Assembly (NCBI RefSeq): GCF_002884495.1
Contig: NZ_KZ614145.1
Location: forward strand, 992,001 to 1,056,000
Reading direction: 5' to 3'
DNA from: Rummeliibacillus pycnus
GTDB lineage: Bacteria > Bacillota > Bacilli > Bacillales_A > Planococcaceae
DNA length: 64,000 nt
Shown here: positions 42,563 through 52,812 of the stretch, one piece after another
How positions within the stretch are numbered: the first letter of the stretch is position 1
How the letters are laid out: each line of letters begins with the position of its first letter
Position numbers and translations under genes: made by a program
Notes under the pieces: model-generated
Databases searched by the model: none
Told to the model about the DNA's origin: nothing
What the model saw: the letters and a program-made list of their open reading frames with translations, nothing else

Positions 42563-42595
42563 ACACTTCTTCAGTTGGAAGAGGTGTTTTTTTAT
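42563..42595 (+). terminator. Intrinsic terminator of the cbiM riboswitch
   Basis: ACACTTCTTC-AGTT-GGAAGAGGTGT followed by TTTTTTTAT; it is the probable expression platform. Confidence 0.85.
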
Positions 42596-42668
42596 GTCCT
42601 GTTTGGTTATTTGGAGGTGTATGAAGTCTATTAAACAACAATTGAATATAAAAAGGAGAAGAGAAAGA

Positions 42669-43430
42669 ATGTATAGGGTTAAGAAATTGATAAATTGGAA
42701 ATTATTATATTTCCTAGTTGTTATTTTAATCGTGCCAAAGCCTGCTTTTGCAATGCATATTATGGAAGGATTTTTACCAATAGAATGGTGTATTTTTTGG
42801 TGGGCACTTACGATTCCATTTTTAATCATTGGATTCCGTTCAATACGCAAGACAATTGCAGAAAACCCTGAAACAAAAATGATGTTAGGCTTATCAGGCG
42901 CTTTTGCATTTGTATTATCAGCATTGAAAATTCCATCTGTTACAGGGAGCTGTTCACATCCGACAGGTGTAGGTCTAGGTACAGTATTATTTGGGCCATT
43001 CGCAATGAGTATTGTAGGGTTTATCGTTCTTTTATTCCAAGCCTTGTTGTTAGCACATGGCGGTTTAACAACTTTAGGTGCTAATGCTTTTTCAATGGCA
43101 ATAGTAGGTCCTCTTATATCGTATGGTATTTTGAAAGGAACGACTAAATTGGGGTTATCCTTTTCTTGGGCAGTATTTTTAGCGGCTGCACTAGGTGATT
43201 TGGGTACATATGTTGTAACTTCTATGCAACTCGCACTTGCTTTCCCGTCTCAAGTTGGTGGTTTCTTTGCCTCATTTACTAAATTTAGTAGTATTTTTGC
43301 CATTACACAAATTCCTTTAGCCGTTAGTGAAGGTATTCTTACAATTGTTATTATGAACTTTTTACAAAAATACAATTTAGCAGAGCTACAAGCACTGAAA
43401 GTATTGAAGAAAGGTGCTGAACAATCATGA
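42669..43430 (+). CDS. cbiM: Cobalt ECF transporter S component
   Basis: About 253 residues from the ATG at 42669 (AAAGGAG ten bases upstream). A cleavable signal-like segment ([16 protein letters not shown]) is followed by MHIMEGFLP, the metal-binding N-terminus of mature CbiM, then six membrane segments with [12 protein letters not shown] and [14 protein letters not shown]. It binds cobalt(II) for import. First gene of cbiMNQO and controlled by the upstream riboswitch. Confidence 0.93.
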   Translation: MYRVKKLINWKLLYFLVVILIVPKPAFAMHIMEGFLPIEWCIFWWALTIPFLIIGFRSIRKTIAENPETKMMLGLSGAFAFVLSALKIPSVTGSCSHPTGVGLGTVLFGPFAMSIVGFIVLLFQALLLAHGGLTTLGANAFSMAIVGPLISYGILKGTTKLGLSFSWAVFLAAALGDLGTYVVTSMQLALAFPSQVGGFFASFTKFSSIFAITQIPLAVSEGILTIVIMNFLQKYNLAELQALKVLKKGAEQS

Positions 43431-43735
43431 AAAAAAATATTTTTTTAATCATTTTGGTGGTCATTTTAGCAATTCTACCTTTATTTTTCCAAAAAGGCGC
43501 TGAATTTGGTGGATCAGATGACCAAGCAGAAGCAGCTATTACAAAAATTGATGCTTCCTATAAGCCATGGTTTTCTAGCATCTGGGAGCCACCAAGTGGT
43601 GAAATTGAAAGTCTATTATTCTGTTTACAAGCTGCGATAGGTGCTGGTTTTATTGGTTATTTTATAGGATTCTCTAGAGGAAAACAGAAAAAAGTAGAAA
43701 GTAAAGAAGGCAAGGGTAAGCATGTTACTCATTGA
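43427..43735 (+). CDS. cbiN: Cobalt transporter accessory subunit
   Basis: 102 residues with two membrane helices (about 5-20 and 58-78) separated by an extracytoplasmic loop containing [12 protein letters not shown] and [15 protein letters not shown], the CbiN signature. It loads cobalt onto CbiM. Overlaps cbiM (4 bp) and cbiQ (14 bp). Confidence 0.93.
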   Translation: MKKNIFLIILVVILAILPLFFQKGAEFGGSDDQAEAAITKIDASYKPWFSSIWEPPSGEIESLLFCLQAAIGAGFIGYFIGFSRGKQKKVESKEGKGKHVTH

Positions 43736-44543
43736 CCAATATGCTTATATCAATCGCTTAGCCAAGACTCATCCAGTAGAAAAAATGGTGTTAGCCTTTT
43801 TTCTCTTATTATTTTCATTAACAGTAAAAGATATGCTGATATCACTCATCACATTTTTTGTGATGAGTTTTCTTACAGTGGTGATTGCTAAAATCCCATG
43901 GCTATACTATTTGAAATTGTTATCTATCCCAGGTGTTTTTTTAATCAGTAGTATGATTGGCATTTTACTATCATTTACTACACACCCTGATCTCATTCAT
44001 CGTTCAATTTGGCAATATCAAATATTCAATTGGACTGTTTATATTTCTTCACAAAGTGTCAATACCAGTGTTCAATTATTCTTTTCTGTGTTAAGCAGTA
44101 TAAGTTGTTTATATTTCTTAACGTTAACAACACCTGTTCATGATATCATGCAGGTTTTAAAAAAATGCAAAGTACCTGAATTATTGATTGAATTAATTGA
44201 ACTTACTTACCGTTTTATATTCGTTTTTTTAGAGAAATCGGTACAAATTTACCAGTCACAAAATTCACGTCTTGGATATCTCTCTGTAAAGAAAGGGTTG
44301 CATTCATTAGGATTGCTTATTTCATCGTTATTTGTTCATGTATTTCAGCGTTCTAAGGAATTATCAATGGCCATGAATTCTCGTTGTTATGATCATACAA
44401 TGGTATATCTTGAAGATTCCTATCAATATTCTGCTAAAAACTGGGCGATTATTCTTATGATCTTTTTGGTGATCGTTGTTATTTATTTTCAGTTTGGAGG
44501 CATTCTCTTTTGGATGAATTATTCTTTGATATTCAGCATTTAA
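43722..44543 (+). CDS. cbiQ: Cobalt ECF transporter transmembrane coupling subunit
   Basis: 273 residues with about five membrane helices. The coupling motif appears as SMAMNSRCYDH, where the usual ARG is SRC; the Arg is kept but the Gly is replaced by Cys. It joins CbiM to the ATPase CbiO. Overlaps cbiO by 34 bp. Confidence 0.9.
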   Translation: MLLIDQYAYINRLAKTHPVEKMVLAFFLLLFSLTVKDMLISLITFFVMSFLTVVIAKIPWLYYLKLLSIPGVFLISSMIGILLSFTTHPDLIHRSIWQYQIFNWTVYISSQSVNTSVQLFFSVLSSISCLYFLTLTTPVHDIMQVLKKCKVPELLIELIELTYRFIFVFLEKSVQIYQSQNSRLGYLSVKKGLHSLGLLISSLFVHVFQRSKELSMAMNSRCYDHTMVYLEDSYQYSAKNWAIILMIFLVIVVIYFQFGGILFWMNYSLIFSI

Positions 44544-45340
44544 CACACCGATATGCTGATGGAACCGTCGCATTAAATCAAGTAAATTTGAAGATAGCTA
44601 AAGGAAAAAAGATTGCTTTACTAGGTAATAATGGAGCTGGAAAATCTACATTCTTTCAGCATTTAAATGGCCTTCTTCAACCATCTTCAGGTCAAATTCA
44701 CTTTCAAAATCAACCGATGAAATATAATCGAAAAGCTTTACTAAATTTACGCTCACATGTAGGAATTGTGTTTCAAGATCCTGATTCGCAGCTTTTTGCT
44801 GGTAATGTACGTCAAGATATATCCTTCGGCCCATTAAATCTTGGGTGGTCTATAGATAAAGTGACAGAAATGGTGGAATGGGCGATGTCTGAAACTGAAG
44901 TGACCTATTTACAAAATAAACCCATACACTTCTTAAGTATTGGTCAAAAAAAGAGAGTAGCCATTGCAGGAGTGCTGGCCATGAATCCAGATATATTGAT
45001 CTTGGATGAGCCGTCAGCAGGATTAGACCCTTATTACTCAAAACAAATTTTACAATTGCTAACGAAAATACATTCTTTTGATAAAACCATTATTCTTTCT
45101 ACTCATGATGTAGATTTTGCCTATGAGTGGGCAGATGAAATAATCGTCTTGAATGATGGCGAAGTAATCTATGATGGAAATCCTTTTGATATCTTCGAAC
45201 AAGAACATTTATTAGTAAAAGCACATTTACAAAAGCCATGGGTTTTTGAAATAGCTCAAGTGTTACAATCCAAAAATGTAATCAATCATACGAACGATTT
45301 TCCTAGAAATAAAGAACAATTAGTTCCATACTTGAGATAA
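44510..45340 (+). CDS. cbiO: Cobalt ECF transporter ATPase
   Basis: 276 residues, one ABC domain: Walker A GNNGAGKST, signature LSIGQKKR, Walker B ILILDEPSAGL, switch STHDVDFAY. TTG start with GGAGG nine bases upstream, inside cbiQ. In contrast to the corrinoid ECF module, the ATPase is a single domain that must dimerise. Confidence 0.93.
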   Translation: MDELFFDIQHLTHRYADGTVALNQVNLKIAKGKKIALLGNNGAGKSTFFQHLNGLLQPSSGQIHFQNQPMKYNRKALLNLRSHVGIVFQDPDSQLFAGNVRQDISFGPLNLGWSIDKVTEMVEWAMSETEVTYLQNKPIHFLSIGQKKRVAIAGVLAMNPDILILDEPSAGLDPYYSKQILQLLTKIHSFDKTIILSTHDVDFAYEWADEIIVLNDGEVIYDGNPFDIFEQEHLLVKAHLQKPWVFEIAQVLQSKNVINHTNDFPRNKEQLVPYLR

Positions 45341-45376
45341 AAAATAATCCCAATAGCTTTCATTTCAAGTAAAAAT

Positions 45377-45419
45377 GGACTGATCATAAAGTGAGATTAC
45401 CTTACTTTATGATCAGTCC
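45377..45419. terminator. Bidirectional terminator between cbiO and trpA
   Basis: GGACTGATCATAAAGT / ACTTTATGATCAGTCC, 16-bp stem with A-run on the left and T-run on the right, separating convergent operons. Confidence 0.9.
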
Positions 45420-45441
45420 TTAACTATTTTTCTAAAAACAA

Positions 45442-46224
45442 TTATTCTCCAACAGTTACTTTTGGTAATAATTCTTTAATAGATGCTTCATTCCCTTCAT
45501 GAAATGCTTTTACAATGGCACTTCCTACAATAACTCCATCTGCCATTGCGCCAATCTCTTCAACTTGTTCAGGTGTTGAAATACCAAAACCAGCTAAAAC
45601 AGGTATATCACTAATCTCTTTTAGATTTTGTAAATGGTCTTCTAAGGATTGGCCAAAGTCATTGCGAACACCTGTAATTCCATTTACAGTCACAGCATAT
45701 ATAAATCCTTCTGCTGCCTTCGCGATTCGTTCAATACGATCTTTTGGGCTTGTTAATGAAATCAGTTGGACGAGTGCGATTGATGAATTGACAAGTTTGG
45801 ATTGAATAATCTCTGCTTCTTCAAGTGGTAAATCAGGAATGATTAAACCACTTATCCCTATTTTTTCACATGTCTCTACGAATTTTTCAATACCATAAGC
45901 TAAAATGGGGTTAAGGTAACTCATTATGATTAAAGGTACTTGAACTTCATTTTTAAATGCAGCAATTTCATCTAATATTACCTTTAAATTCGCGCCTTCT
46001 GTTAGCGCACGAATCCCAGCATCTTGAATAACTGGACCATCTGCTACAGGATCTGTGAATGGAATACCTAATTCAATCGCTGTCACACCGGCTTGTTGCA
46101 AGAAAAGTATTTGTTTTCGGATTGCTTTAAGTCCTCCATCTCCTGCCATAATGTAGGGTACAAATGCTTTTTGCCCTGTTTTAAGCTTATCTTCTATTGC
46201 TAGTTGTAATGATTTAGTCGTCAT
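45442..46224 (-). CDS. trpA: Tryptophan synthase alpha subunit
   Basis: 260 residues, TIM barrel: catalytic Glu in [16 protein letters not shown] with Asp in the same loop, and VNGITGVR and [10 protein letters not shown] phosphate-site loops. It cleaves indole-3-glycerol phosphate to indole, channelled to TrpB. Overlaps trpB by 11 bp; last gene of the trp operon. Confidence 0.95.
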   Translation of the reverse strand: MTTKSLQLAIEDKLKTGQKAFVPYIMAGDGGLKAIRKQILFLQQAGVTAIELGIPFTDPVADGPVIQDAGIRALTEGANLKVILDEIAAFKNEVQVPLIIMSYLNPILAYGIEKFVETCEKIGISGLIIPDLPLEEAEIIQSKLVNSSIALVQLISLTSPKDRIERIAKAAEGFIYAVTVNGITGVRNDFGQSLEDHLQNLKEISDIPVLAGFGISTPEQVEEIGAMADGVIVGSAIVKAFHEGNEASIKELLPKVTVGE

Positions 46225-47422
46225 TTTTTTCGCCTCCTAAAGCAGCTCTTACAGTTTCAACATCTTTATCTCCACGACCAGATAAGCAAATGACTAAAAT
46301 TTCATCCGGTTTCATATCTTTTGCAATCTCAGCAGCTCGATAAATAGCATGAGCACTTTCCAGCGCTGGAATAATTCCTTCTGCACGTGACAATAATTTC
46401 AAGCCTTCTAATGCTTCATCATCTGTAACAGAAGAATATTTGACACGGCCAATATCATGTAAGTAGCAATGTTCAGGTCCTACAGCTGGATAATCAAGTC
46501 CAGCAGAAATGGAATGTGCTTCTTGTATAAAACCATTCTCGTCTTGTAATAAATACATATACGCTCCATGTAAAACGCCCTCTTTTAATTCAGCAAATGC
46601 TGCGGCATGAAGTCCAGTTTGTATTCCTTTCCCAGCAGCTTCAACCCCATATAGTTTTACAGATTGATCTTCAACAAATGGGTGGAACATACCTATTGCA
46701 TTACTACCACCACCAAGACATGCTACAATGGCATCTGGTAGTCTGCCCTCTTTTTCTACTATCTGTTTTCTAGTTTCAACGCCAATGATTCTTTGAAAAT
46801 CTCGTACAATTCTTGGGAATGGATGTGGTCCAAGTGCAGATCCCAAAATATAGTGAGTATCTTCAACATTGGTTACCCAATAACGAAGCGCTTCATTGAC
46901 CGCATCCTTTAATGTACCCCCACCTTGATCGACAGAGACGACAGTTGCTCCTAATAATTCCATTCGAAATACATTTAACGCTTGTCTTTTAACATCTTCT
47001 TTCCCCATAAAGACTATACATTCTAAATCAAACAATGCACAAACTGTTGCTGTTGCAACACCGTGTTGACCTGCACCTGTTTCTGCAACAACTTTCTTTT
47101 TCCCCATTCTTATGGCAAGTAGTGCTTGCCCTAGGGCGTTGTTAATCTTATGTGCTCCCGTATGATTTAAGTCTTCACGCTTTAAGTAAATTTTTGCTCC
47201 GCCTAATTGTTCCGTTAAATGTTCTGCAAAATATAGTGGATTTTCCCGACCTACGTAATCTTTTAAATAATATTGTAGTTCTTTGTGAAACTCAGGATCG
47301 ACAATTGCTTCATCATAAGCCTTTTCTAATTCAGTTAATGCTTTCATCAATGTTTCAGGGACGAACTGACCACCAAATTTACCATATCTTCCTGTTTTCT
47401 GTTCATTAAGTTGTTTTACCAT
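46214..47422 (-). CDS. trpB: Tryptophan synthase beta subunit
   Basis: 402 residues of the TrpB1 type: PLP lysine in [16 protein letters not shown], Glu in [13 protein letters not shown], phosphate loop LGGGSNAIG. It joins indole and serine to make tryptophan. Follows trpF by 2 bases. Confidence 0.95.
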   Translation of the reverse strand: MVKQLNEQKTGRYGKFGGQFVPETLMKALTELEKAYDEAIVDPEFHKELQYYLKDYVGRENPLYFAEHLTEQLGGAKIYLKREDLNHTGAHKINNALGQALLAIRMGKKKVVAETGAGQHGVATATVCALFDLECIVFMGKEDVKRQALNVFRMELLGATVVSVDQGGGTLKDAVNEALRYWVTNVEDTHYILGSALGPHPFPRIVRDFQRIIGVETRKQIVEKEGRLPDAIVACLGGGSNAIGMFHPFVEDQSVKLYGVEAAGKGIQTGLHAAAFAELKEGVLHGAYMYLLQDENGFIQEAHSISAGLDYPAVGPEHCYLHDIGRVKYSSVTDDEALEGLKLLSRAEGIIPALESAHAIYRAAEIAKDMKPDEILVICLSGRGDKDVETVRAALGGEKNDD

Positions 47423-47424
47423 AT

Positions 47425-48039
47425 TTAAGACACTCCTTTTTTTACAGCATCTATAAAACTAGTTATAAGATGATTATCTTTTTGTCCATTATTTTCTACA
47501 CCACTAGATACATCAACCATATAAGGCTCTGCAATCTCTACTGCATTTACAACATTTGATGGATTTAATCCTCCAGCTAGAATCACTTTCCGTTCTTTTA
47601 GTTTTGGATGATCTAATAATCCCCAATCGAATGTTTGACCACTACCACCTGCAAATTGGATTCCAGGAGCATCTAGCAATAAATAGTCAGTTTCATAAGT
47701 CAATGCTCTTTCTATATCTTCTTGGTTTTTAATAGAACACGCTTTAATCGTTGGGACACCGATTTTCTGAATCTCTTCATTTGTTTCATGTCCGTGTAAT
47801 TGAACAAAATCTAATGGCACTTCCTTGTATGCTTGTAAAATTGTTTCAATAGGTGCATCAACAAAAACACCGATTTTCAATATCCCCATTGGAATATGTT
47901 TTGCTAATTGTTGAGCTCTCTCAATTGACACTTCTCTCTTACTTTTGGCAAAAACAAAACCAATTGCATCTGCTCCTGATTCTACGGCAGTTTTGACATT
48001 TTCTTCTTTCATCAATCCACATATCTTTACTTTGGTCAT
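47425..48039 (-). CDS. trpF: Phosphoribosylanthranilate isomerase
   Basis: 204 residues: catalytic Cys in [19 protein letters not shown], and VDVSSGVE phosphate-binding end. TIM barrel, third step of the pathway. Overlaps trpC by 4 bp. Confidence 0.94.
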   Translation of the reverse strand: MTKVKICGLMKEENVKTAVESGADAIGFVFAKSKREVSIERAQQLAKHIPMGILKIGVFVDAPIETILQAYKEVPLDFVQLHGHETNEEIQKIGVPTIKACSIKNQEDIERALTYETDYLLLDAPGIQFAGGSGQTFDWGLLDHPKLKERKVILAGGLNPSNVVNAVEIAEPYMVDVSSGVENNGQKDNHLITSFIDAVKKGVS

Positions 48040-48827
48040 GAATTTACAGCATCCTTTTGAATTTGAAATGAATGTAAAGTGGCTTCAATATTGCCACTAC
48101 GCATTAATGTTTCTCCTACTAGAATTGCACTTGCACCAAGGCTAGCCACAAATTTAGCATCTTTAGCTGTTTGAATCCCGCTTTCACTGATCAACACACG
48201 ATTTTCATGAAACGGAAAGTGCTTGGCAATTGTTTGTGTATGTTGTAAATCTACTTCAAATGTTTTTAAATTCCGATTGTTGATCCCTATGATTTTGGCA
48301 TCTATTTCCAATGCTATTTGAAGCTCTTGTTCATCATGTACCTCAACTAAAATTTCTAGTTCTTGTTCACTGGCATATTGATACAAAGAACGTAATTTGT
48401 CTTTTGAAAGTGCTGCAACAATTAATAAGATGACTGATGCTCCATTCGCTTTTGCATAATCAATTTGGATTTCATCAATGATAAAATCTTTGCAGAGTAC
48501 AGGGGTTTGAACCACTTGCGTCACTTCTTTTAAATCTTCAAACGTTCCTTTAAAAAAAGGAGTATCCGTTAAAACTGATATGCATGCAGCACCAGCCTTT
48601 TCGTACTGTAATGCCTGATCGACTGGGTTTACACCATTATTGATAATTCCTTTTGAAGGTGATGCTCTCTTAATCTCTGAAATAATTTGTAACTGAGTAG
48701 CACTTTTAAGCTTTTCAAAAAGTGAAGGTCTCTTTTCTGGATTAAAGCTTTGTTGTAGAGTCAATTCTTTTAATCGTTGAATCTCATTTTCTTTTTCTGC
48801 TATGATTTTATCCAAAATTGTTGTCAT
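48036..48827 (-). CDS. trpC: Indole-3-glycerol phosphate synthase
   Basis: 263 residues: ISEIKRASPSKG with catalytic Lys/Glu, VLCKDFIIDEIQI, GINNRNLKTFEVD, ISESGIQT. Stand-alone TrpC. Overlaps trpD by 4 bp. Confidence 0.95.
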   Translation of the reverse strand: MTTILDKIIAEKENEIQRLKELTLQQSFNPEKRPSLFEKLKSATQLQIISEIKRASPSKGIINNGVNPVDQALQYEKAGAACISVLTDTPFFKGTFEDLKEVTQVVQTPVLCKDFIIDEIQIDYAKANGASVILLIVAALSKDKLRSLYQYASEQELEILVEVHDEQELQIALEIDAKIIGINNRNLKTFEVDLQHTQTIAKHFPFHENRVLISESGIQTAKDAKFVASLGASAILVGETLMRSGNIEATLHSFQIQKDAVNS

Positions 48828-49852
48828 GAGATTTTCTCCTTTCGATGTGCATTACTAAATGCAATAACTGCCTCTAATTTTTCAAGTGCTTTACCTGAAA
48901 GAATCGTATCGATTGCAAGTTCTACCCCATCTTGGATTTTGTCTACTTTCCCATAAGAGAACAGCCCAATTCCTGTATTTAACGCAACTGCGTCAAAATA
49001 GGCATCTTGTTTACCTTTTAATAAATTTCTTAAGATAATCGCATTCTCATCTGGATTACCGCCCCGAATTGCTTCAAGTGGTGCTTCTTTCAAACCAACA
49101 TCTTCAGGTCTTAGTGAAAATGGGATCAAGTCATCATGATCAACAAGGACAAATTGGTTTTGTCCTGCAAGTGAAGCTTCATCCATTCCACCTGCACCAG
49201 TTACGACAATTCCTCTTTTACGACCAAGCATTTTCATCACAGTCGCATACTCCATTAGAAAATCTTGACGATAAATTCCCGTAAATTGAGTTTCTAAATC
49301 AACTGGATTTGTTAAAGGCCCAACTAAATTAAATATGGTTGGTTTTCCAATTTTTCTTCTCACTTGCCCAATTCTTTTTAATTTTGGATGTACATTTGGT
49401 GCGTATAGGAATGTCACATTTTCCTTTTCCAATAAATCAAGTGTTTCTGAAATCGTGAAATCTGTATGAATGCCTAATGCTTCTAATACATCTGAACTTC
49501 CGGCTGCACTTGAAATTTTACGGTTACCATGTTTGGTCACTTTAGCTCCTGCAGCAGCTAATACAATTGCTGAAGTTGTACTTATGTTAAAGCTATTACA
49601 TCCATCTCCTCCTGTTCCACAATTATCCATATAGCTATCGAATGGTGCCGGTACCTCTAACGCAAAAGATTTCATCACAGTCGCAAGAGCTGCAACTTCT
49701 TGAGCTGTCTCACCTTTTTTAGATAAAGCAATTAAAAACGCTTCGATTTCTTCAAGGGGTGTTTCTTCTTGAAATATTTTTTTTGAAGCATCTAACATTT
49801 CCTCATAATATAGATGCTTATTATTTTTCACTTTCTCAATTGCTAGTTTCAT
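48824..49852 (-). CDS. trpD: Anthranilate phosphoribosyltransferase
   Basis: 342 residues from the ATG at 49852 (AGGAG eight bases upstream). PRPP site NCGTGGDG, KHGNRKISS, NLVGPLTNP. The usual SSxSGSADVLEALG segment reads SSAAGSSDVLEALG. No amidotransferase domain is fused, so TrpG must be supplied elsewhere. Confidence 0.94.
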   Translation of the reverse strand: MKLAIEKVKNNKHLYYEEMLDASKKIFQEETPLEEIEAFLIALSKKGETAQEVAALATVMKSFALEVPAPFDSYMDNCGTGGDGCNSFNISTTSAIVLAAAGAKVTKHGNRKISSAAGSSDVLEALGIHTDFTISETLDLLEKENVTFLYAPNVHPKLKRIGQVRRKIGKPTIFNLVGPLTNPVDLETQFTGIYRQDFLMEYATVMKMLGRKRGIVVTGAGGMDEASLAGQNQFVLVDHDDLIPFSLRPEDVGLKEAPLEAIRGGNPDENAIILRNLLKGKQDAYFDAVALNTGIGLFSYGKVDKIQDGVELAIDTILSGKALEKLEAVIAFSNAHRKEKIS

Positions 49853-49881
49853 TCTCAACTCTCCTATCTTTAATCTCGTCT

Positions 49882-51258
49882 CTACTCAACACTTGACAAA
49901 GCAGTCAAAGAATTTGTCTTTTCAATTGTTTCCTCAAATTCTCTTTCTGCATTGGATTCTTCCACAACAGCTGCACCTGATTGGATGTGTGCAATCCCGT
50001 CCTTTAAAAGCATTGAACGTATAGTGATGGCGAAATCGATATTACCGTTAAACCCTATATAGCCAATTGCACCACCATAAATATTACGATGAGATGTTTC
50101 AATCTCGTCAATTAGCTCTATTGCCTTTCTTTTAGGTAGTCCTGTCGTCGCCCCTGCAGGAAATGCAGACATCAAAACATCTAACGAATGATAAATAGGT
50201 GAGAGCTTCCCTTGGATAGTAGATACTAAATGCATGACATGCTCAAATCGTTCTAGTTTCATATATTGCTTCACCTGCAAAGTTCCAGGTTTTGTTACAT
50301 CTAATAAATCCTGTTTTGCAATATCTACTAGCATCGTATGTTCTTGTTGCTCTTTTGAACTATTGAGAAGATCCTTTGCTAAAAGTTGATCTTCTTCTTC
50401 CGTTGCCCCTCTTTTTCTAGTCCCTCCTATTGGATTAATCGAAATGACATCATCCGTTACTTTAATAAGACTTTCAGGAGAAGTACCTAAAATGATATGG
50501 TCATCAAATTCCATATAATACATATACGGTGAGGGGTTTTGTTTTCTTAATTTTCTGTATATAGAAAATGGATTTCCAGTATAACTAGCTTGTTGAGGCC
50601 TTGATATGACAATTTGATCGAGCTTGCGATCTTTACTATCATTCTGAGCCCTTATAATTTGTTCAATAAACAAATCTTTTGACACCTTACTTGAAAACTG
50701 TGATAGCTGATAATCTTCATCTTCAAAATTAGTTGTTTGGGTTTGTATTTCTTTAATAATCAAATCTAAATCTATTTTTTGTTGTTCAGGATTCACTTCC
50801 GTATGAATAATTGTCACTTCATCCTTCATATGATCAAAAACCATTATGGTTTCGTAGATATAGAATTGCACACTTGGTATTTGCAATGTGTTTTGATGTC
50901 TTGATTTTACTGCTGAACTATAAGAAATATATCCAACTGCTCCACCTGTAAAAGGAAATTCTTCTGGACCTGTAATTCTTGGCATTACTCGCTTTAATAG
51001 TGTCAATAAATCTCCGTCGTAGCGATATTCTTTTCCAGTATTGAACTGTTTTTCGATTAATGTATTGTCATTACCACTATAAGATTTTATGGGATTTACA
51101 CCAATCATTGAATATCTTCCTGAATCTTTGAATTTAGAATCTGATTCAAGTAAAAATTTCCGTTTGCCTTTTAATCGTTGAAAAATCAAAATAGGTGTCA
51201 ATGAATCACCATTAATCTTCTTAATTGTTGTACGGAAACTGGTTTGTTCTACCATCAA
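49882..51258 (-). CDS. trpE: Anthranilate synthase component I, divergent paralogue
   Basis: 458 residues. Tryptophan-binding motifs are kept: LTPILIF ... LLES (36-39 region) and NPSPYMYYM (241-249). The catalytic C-terminal half has GTRKRG (279-284), EHTMLVD with the Mg-binding Glu, ITIRSM and a late EFEETI. Several signatures deviate from ordinary TrpE: AGDIFQ is replaced by KDRKLDQ (209-215), ARNDxGRV by AKQDLLDV (314-321), AGTLxGAPK by AGATTGLPK (368-376). No trpG is adjacent. It heads the trp operon behind a T-box, and a second trpE begins at the left window edge. It may be active or have become a partial or regulatory paralogue. Confidence 0.85.
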   Translation of the reverse strand: MMVEQTSFRTTIKKINGDSLTPILIFQRLKGKRKFLLESDSKFKDSGRYSMIGVNPIKSYSGNDNTLIEKQFNTGKEYRYDGDLLTLLKRVMPRITGPEEFPFTGGAVGYISYSSAVKSRHQNTLQIPSVQFYIYETIMVFDHMKDEVTIIHTEVNPEQQKIDLDLIIKEIQTQTTNFEDEDYQLSQFSSKVSKDLFIEQIIRAQNDSKDRKLDQIVISRPQQASYTGNPFSIYRKLRKQNPSPYMYYMEFDDHIILGTSPESLIKVTDDVISINPIGGTRKRGATEEEDQLLAKDLLNSSKEQQEHTMLVDIAKQDLLDVTKPGTLQVKQYMKLERFEHVMHLVSTIQGKLSPIYHSLDVLMSAFPAGATTGLPKRKAIELIDEIETSHRNIYGGAIGYIGFNGNIDFAITIRSMLLKDGIAHIQSGAAVVEESNAEREFEETIEKTNSLTALSSVE

Positions 51259-51370
51259 TTAATCATCTCCTATTTTGGTCGATTGTTGAGAAAATCTGCT
51301 CTATACAATTTTTTTAAAAAGTTGAGGATTTAATGTATTGTAACTAAGAGCCAAACTTTTCACTATAAAT

Positions 51371-51690
51371 AAAAAAGTCCCCATGAAAGAAAATTCTTTC
51401 ATGAGGACGATATAGACCGCGTTGCCACCTCAAGTTGAAGTTTAAAAAACTTCCGCTTAACTATCCGTAACGAGGATTAAACGTCATCCGCTACTAACAG
51501 TGTGTTGACGGATGCTCTCATAAGTCCATTCACATATTCCATTGATCAGCTCGCACCATCCGCTGACTCTCTTAGCAATGATCAATATGCTACTACTCTT
51601 ATTCTTCAATTTCTCGGCTATGCTCATCATTTCTAATCTCAACTCATAAGGCCAACTTCGCTACCGAAGCTGCTACCTCTTCGAACCATT
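51371..51690 (-). promoter_or_regulatory. Tryptophan T-box leader of the trp operon
   Basis: Minus strand antiterminator AGGTGGCAACGCGG (51430-51417), terminator GTCCTCATGAAAG / CTTTCATGGGGAC plus T-run (51407-51371), AGAGAG in stem I and specifier context GAATGGACTT giving UGG (51528-51526) for tRNA-Trp. Leader length is about 320 nt before trpE. Confidence 0.92.
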
Positions 51691-51701
51691 TATTTACTGT
51701 A

Positions 51702-51730
51702 ATCTTAAAGATAAAGATTACAATTGTCAA
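51702..51730 (-). promoter_or_regulatory. Sigma-A promoter of the trp operon
   Basis: Minus strand TTGACA (51730-51725), 17-bp spacer, TAAGAT (51707-51702), just upstream of T-box stem I. Confidence 0.8.
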
Positions 51731-51758
51731 CTATTTTTTTACAAATAGTTTTTATTTC

Positions 51759-52547
51759 TTAATTTGTTTGATCATCAGTGAGTGGCAAAACAATCCATCC
51801 TTGAACATAATCATTATGAACCTTTGCCCAATTCACCTTTTTCACCATCACTGTTTTTTCAATCTGTAATTCTATCCCCGCAGGAATTGTTGCAACAACT
51901 TCTTCGCTATCATTTGCATTAGGATAAAGATCTGTATCTTCATCTAAAATAATACGATCAAAAGTAGTTGAAGAATCTTCTTTTTTGGGTGGATTAGTAT
52001 TTACTTTTTTTAAGTAAGCATATGAAATCCATCCTTTTTGTCCATTGTAACTAGCAAATGCCCATTTGACATAGTTGATTGATTTAATCTTAGTAACCGT
52101 TACAATTGCATCTTTTGGTAATGTTGACTGTATTGTGGCTTTCATTGAAGCTGATTTTCGCATATTGACATTTGCTGTTGTTGTATATTTTTCTTTGACA
52201 TTCTCAATCGTAACCTTCTGTTGAGTTGTCGTTTGTTTAGCTTGACTGCCTTTTAAATAATTTGATGAAATCCATCCAATTGTTTGGTTCCATTTTACTT
52301 TCGCCCATTTCACATTATTAACTTTTTGTGTAGTAACTAAAGTAACTTTATTTCCTTTTTTTAAAGTAGTGATAAGTTCCTGATCAACGCCGGGTCCCTT
52401 TCTCAAGTTCACCTTATCTGTTGTAACATAGACTGCAGATGCTGCTTTTGCATGAAGAGATACATTTTCAAAATGGCCGACAAAAGAAAATGCTGAAAAT
52501 GCAATACTCCCTGCAACTATTGTCTTCATTAGTTTATCTAAAAACAT
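51759..52547 (-). CDS. Secreted protein with three SH3b domains
   Basis: 262 residues. Signal peptide ends near LHAKAASA (about residue 36). Three bacterial SH3 repeats: VNLRKGPGVDQELITTL (about 42-100), VNMRKSASMKATIQSTL (about 122-180) and a weaker third starting TDLYPNANDSEEVVATI (about 205-258), each ending in a GWISS/GWISYAYL/GWIVLPL strand. Such domains bind peptidoglycan. No catalytic domain is present, so it is a wall-associated protein of unknown role. GGAGG precedes the ATG. Confidence 0.8.
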   Translation of the reverse strand: MFLDKLMKTIVAGSIAFSAFSFVGHFENVSLHAKAASAVYVTTDKVNLRKGPGVDQELITTLKKGNKVTLVTTQKVNNVKWAKVKWNQTIGWISSNYLKGSQAKQTTTQQKVTIENVKEKYTTTANVNMRKSASMKATIQSTLPKDAIVTVTKIKSINYVKWAFASYNGQKGWISYAYLKKVNTNPPKKEDSSTTFDRIILDEDTDLYPNANDSEEVVATIPAGIELQIEKTVMVKKVNWAKVHNDYVQGWIVLPLTDDQTN

Positions 52548-52697
52548 CGCAATAACTTCCTCCTAAAACCTTATAAATCTCTTATAAATGATATTATAGC
52601 ACTATAATCGTACAAGTATATGTATTTAACTATTATCTTTGTAGTAGTTTTGTTTAATTAACTCTTATAAGAAAACTTTATGTTACTTTTCTATAAT

Positions 52698-52740
52698 TTA
52701 AAAAAGCGTATTCGTGTTTAAATTCGAATACGCTTTTTTT
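52698..52740. terminator. Intrinsic terminator after the esterase gene
   Basis: AAAAAAGCGTATTCG / CGAATACGCTTTTTTT stem, T-runs on both strands. Nothing else recognised in 52548-52812. Confidence 0.8.
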
Positions 52741-52812
52741 ATTCGAGCTCCTAAATACTCAAGATTTAGAATGATTAAATTCATCTTAAAATTATTTTTT
52801 AGAAGTCCGTCA

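Noticed and set aside
42500-42850. Minus-strand ORF opposite the cbiM leader
   Set aside because: Covers the terminator and cbiM start on the other strand; no ribosome binding site.
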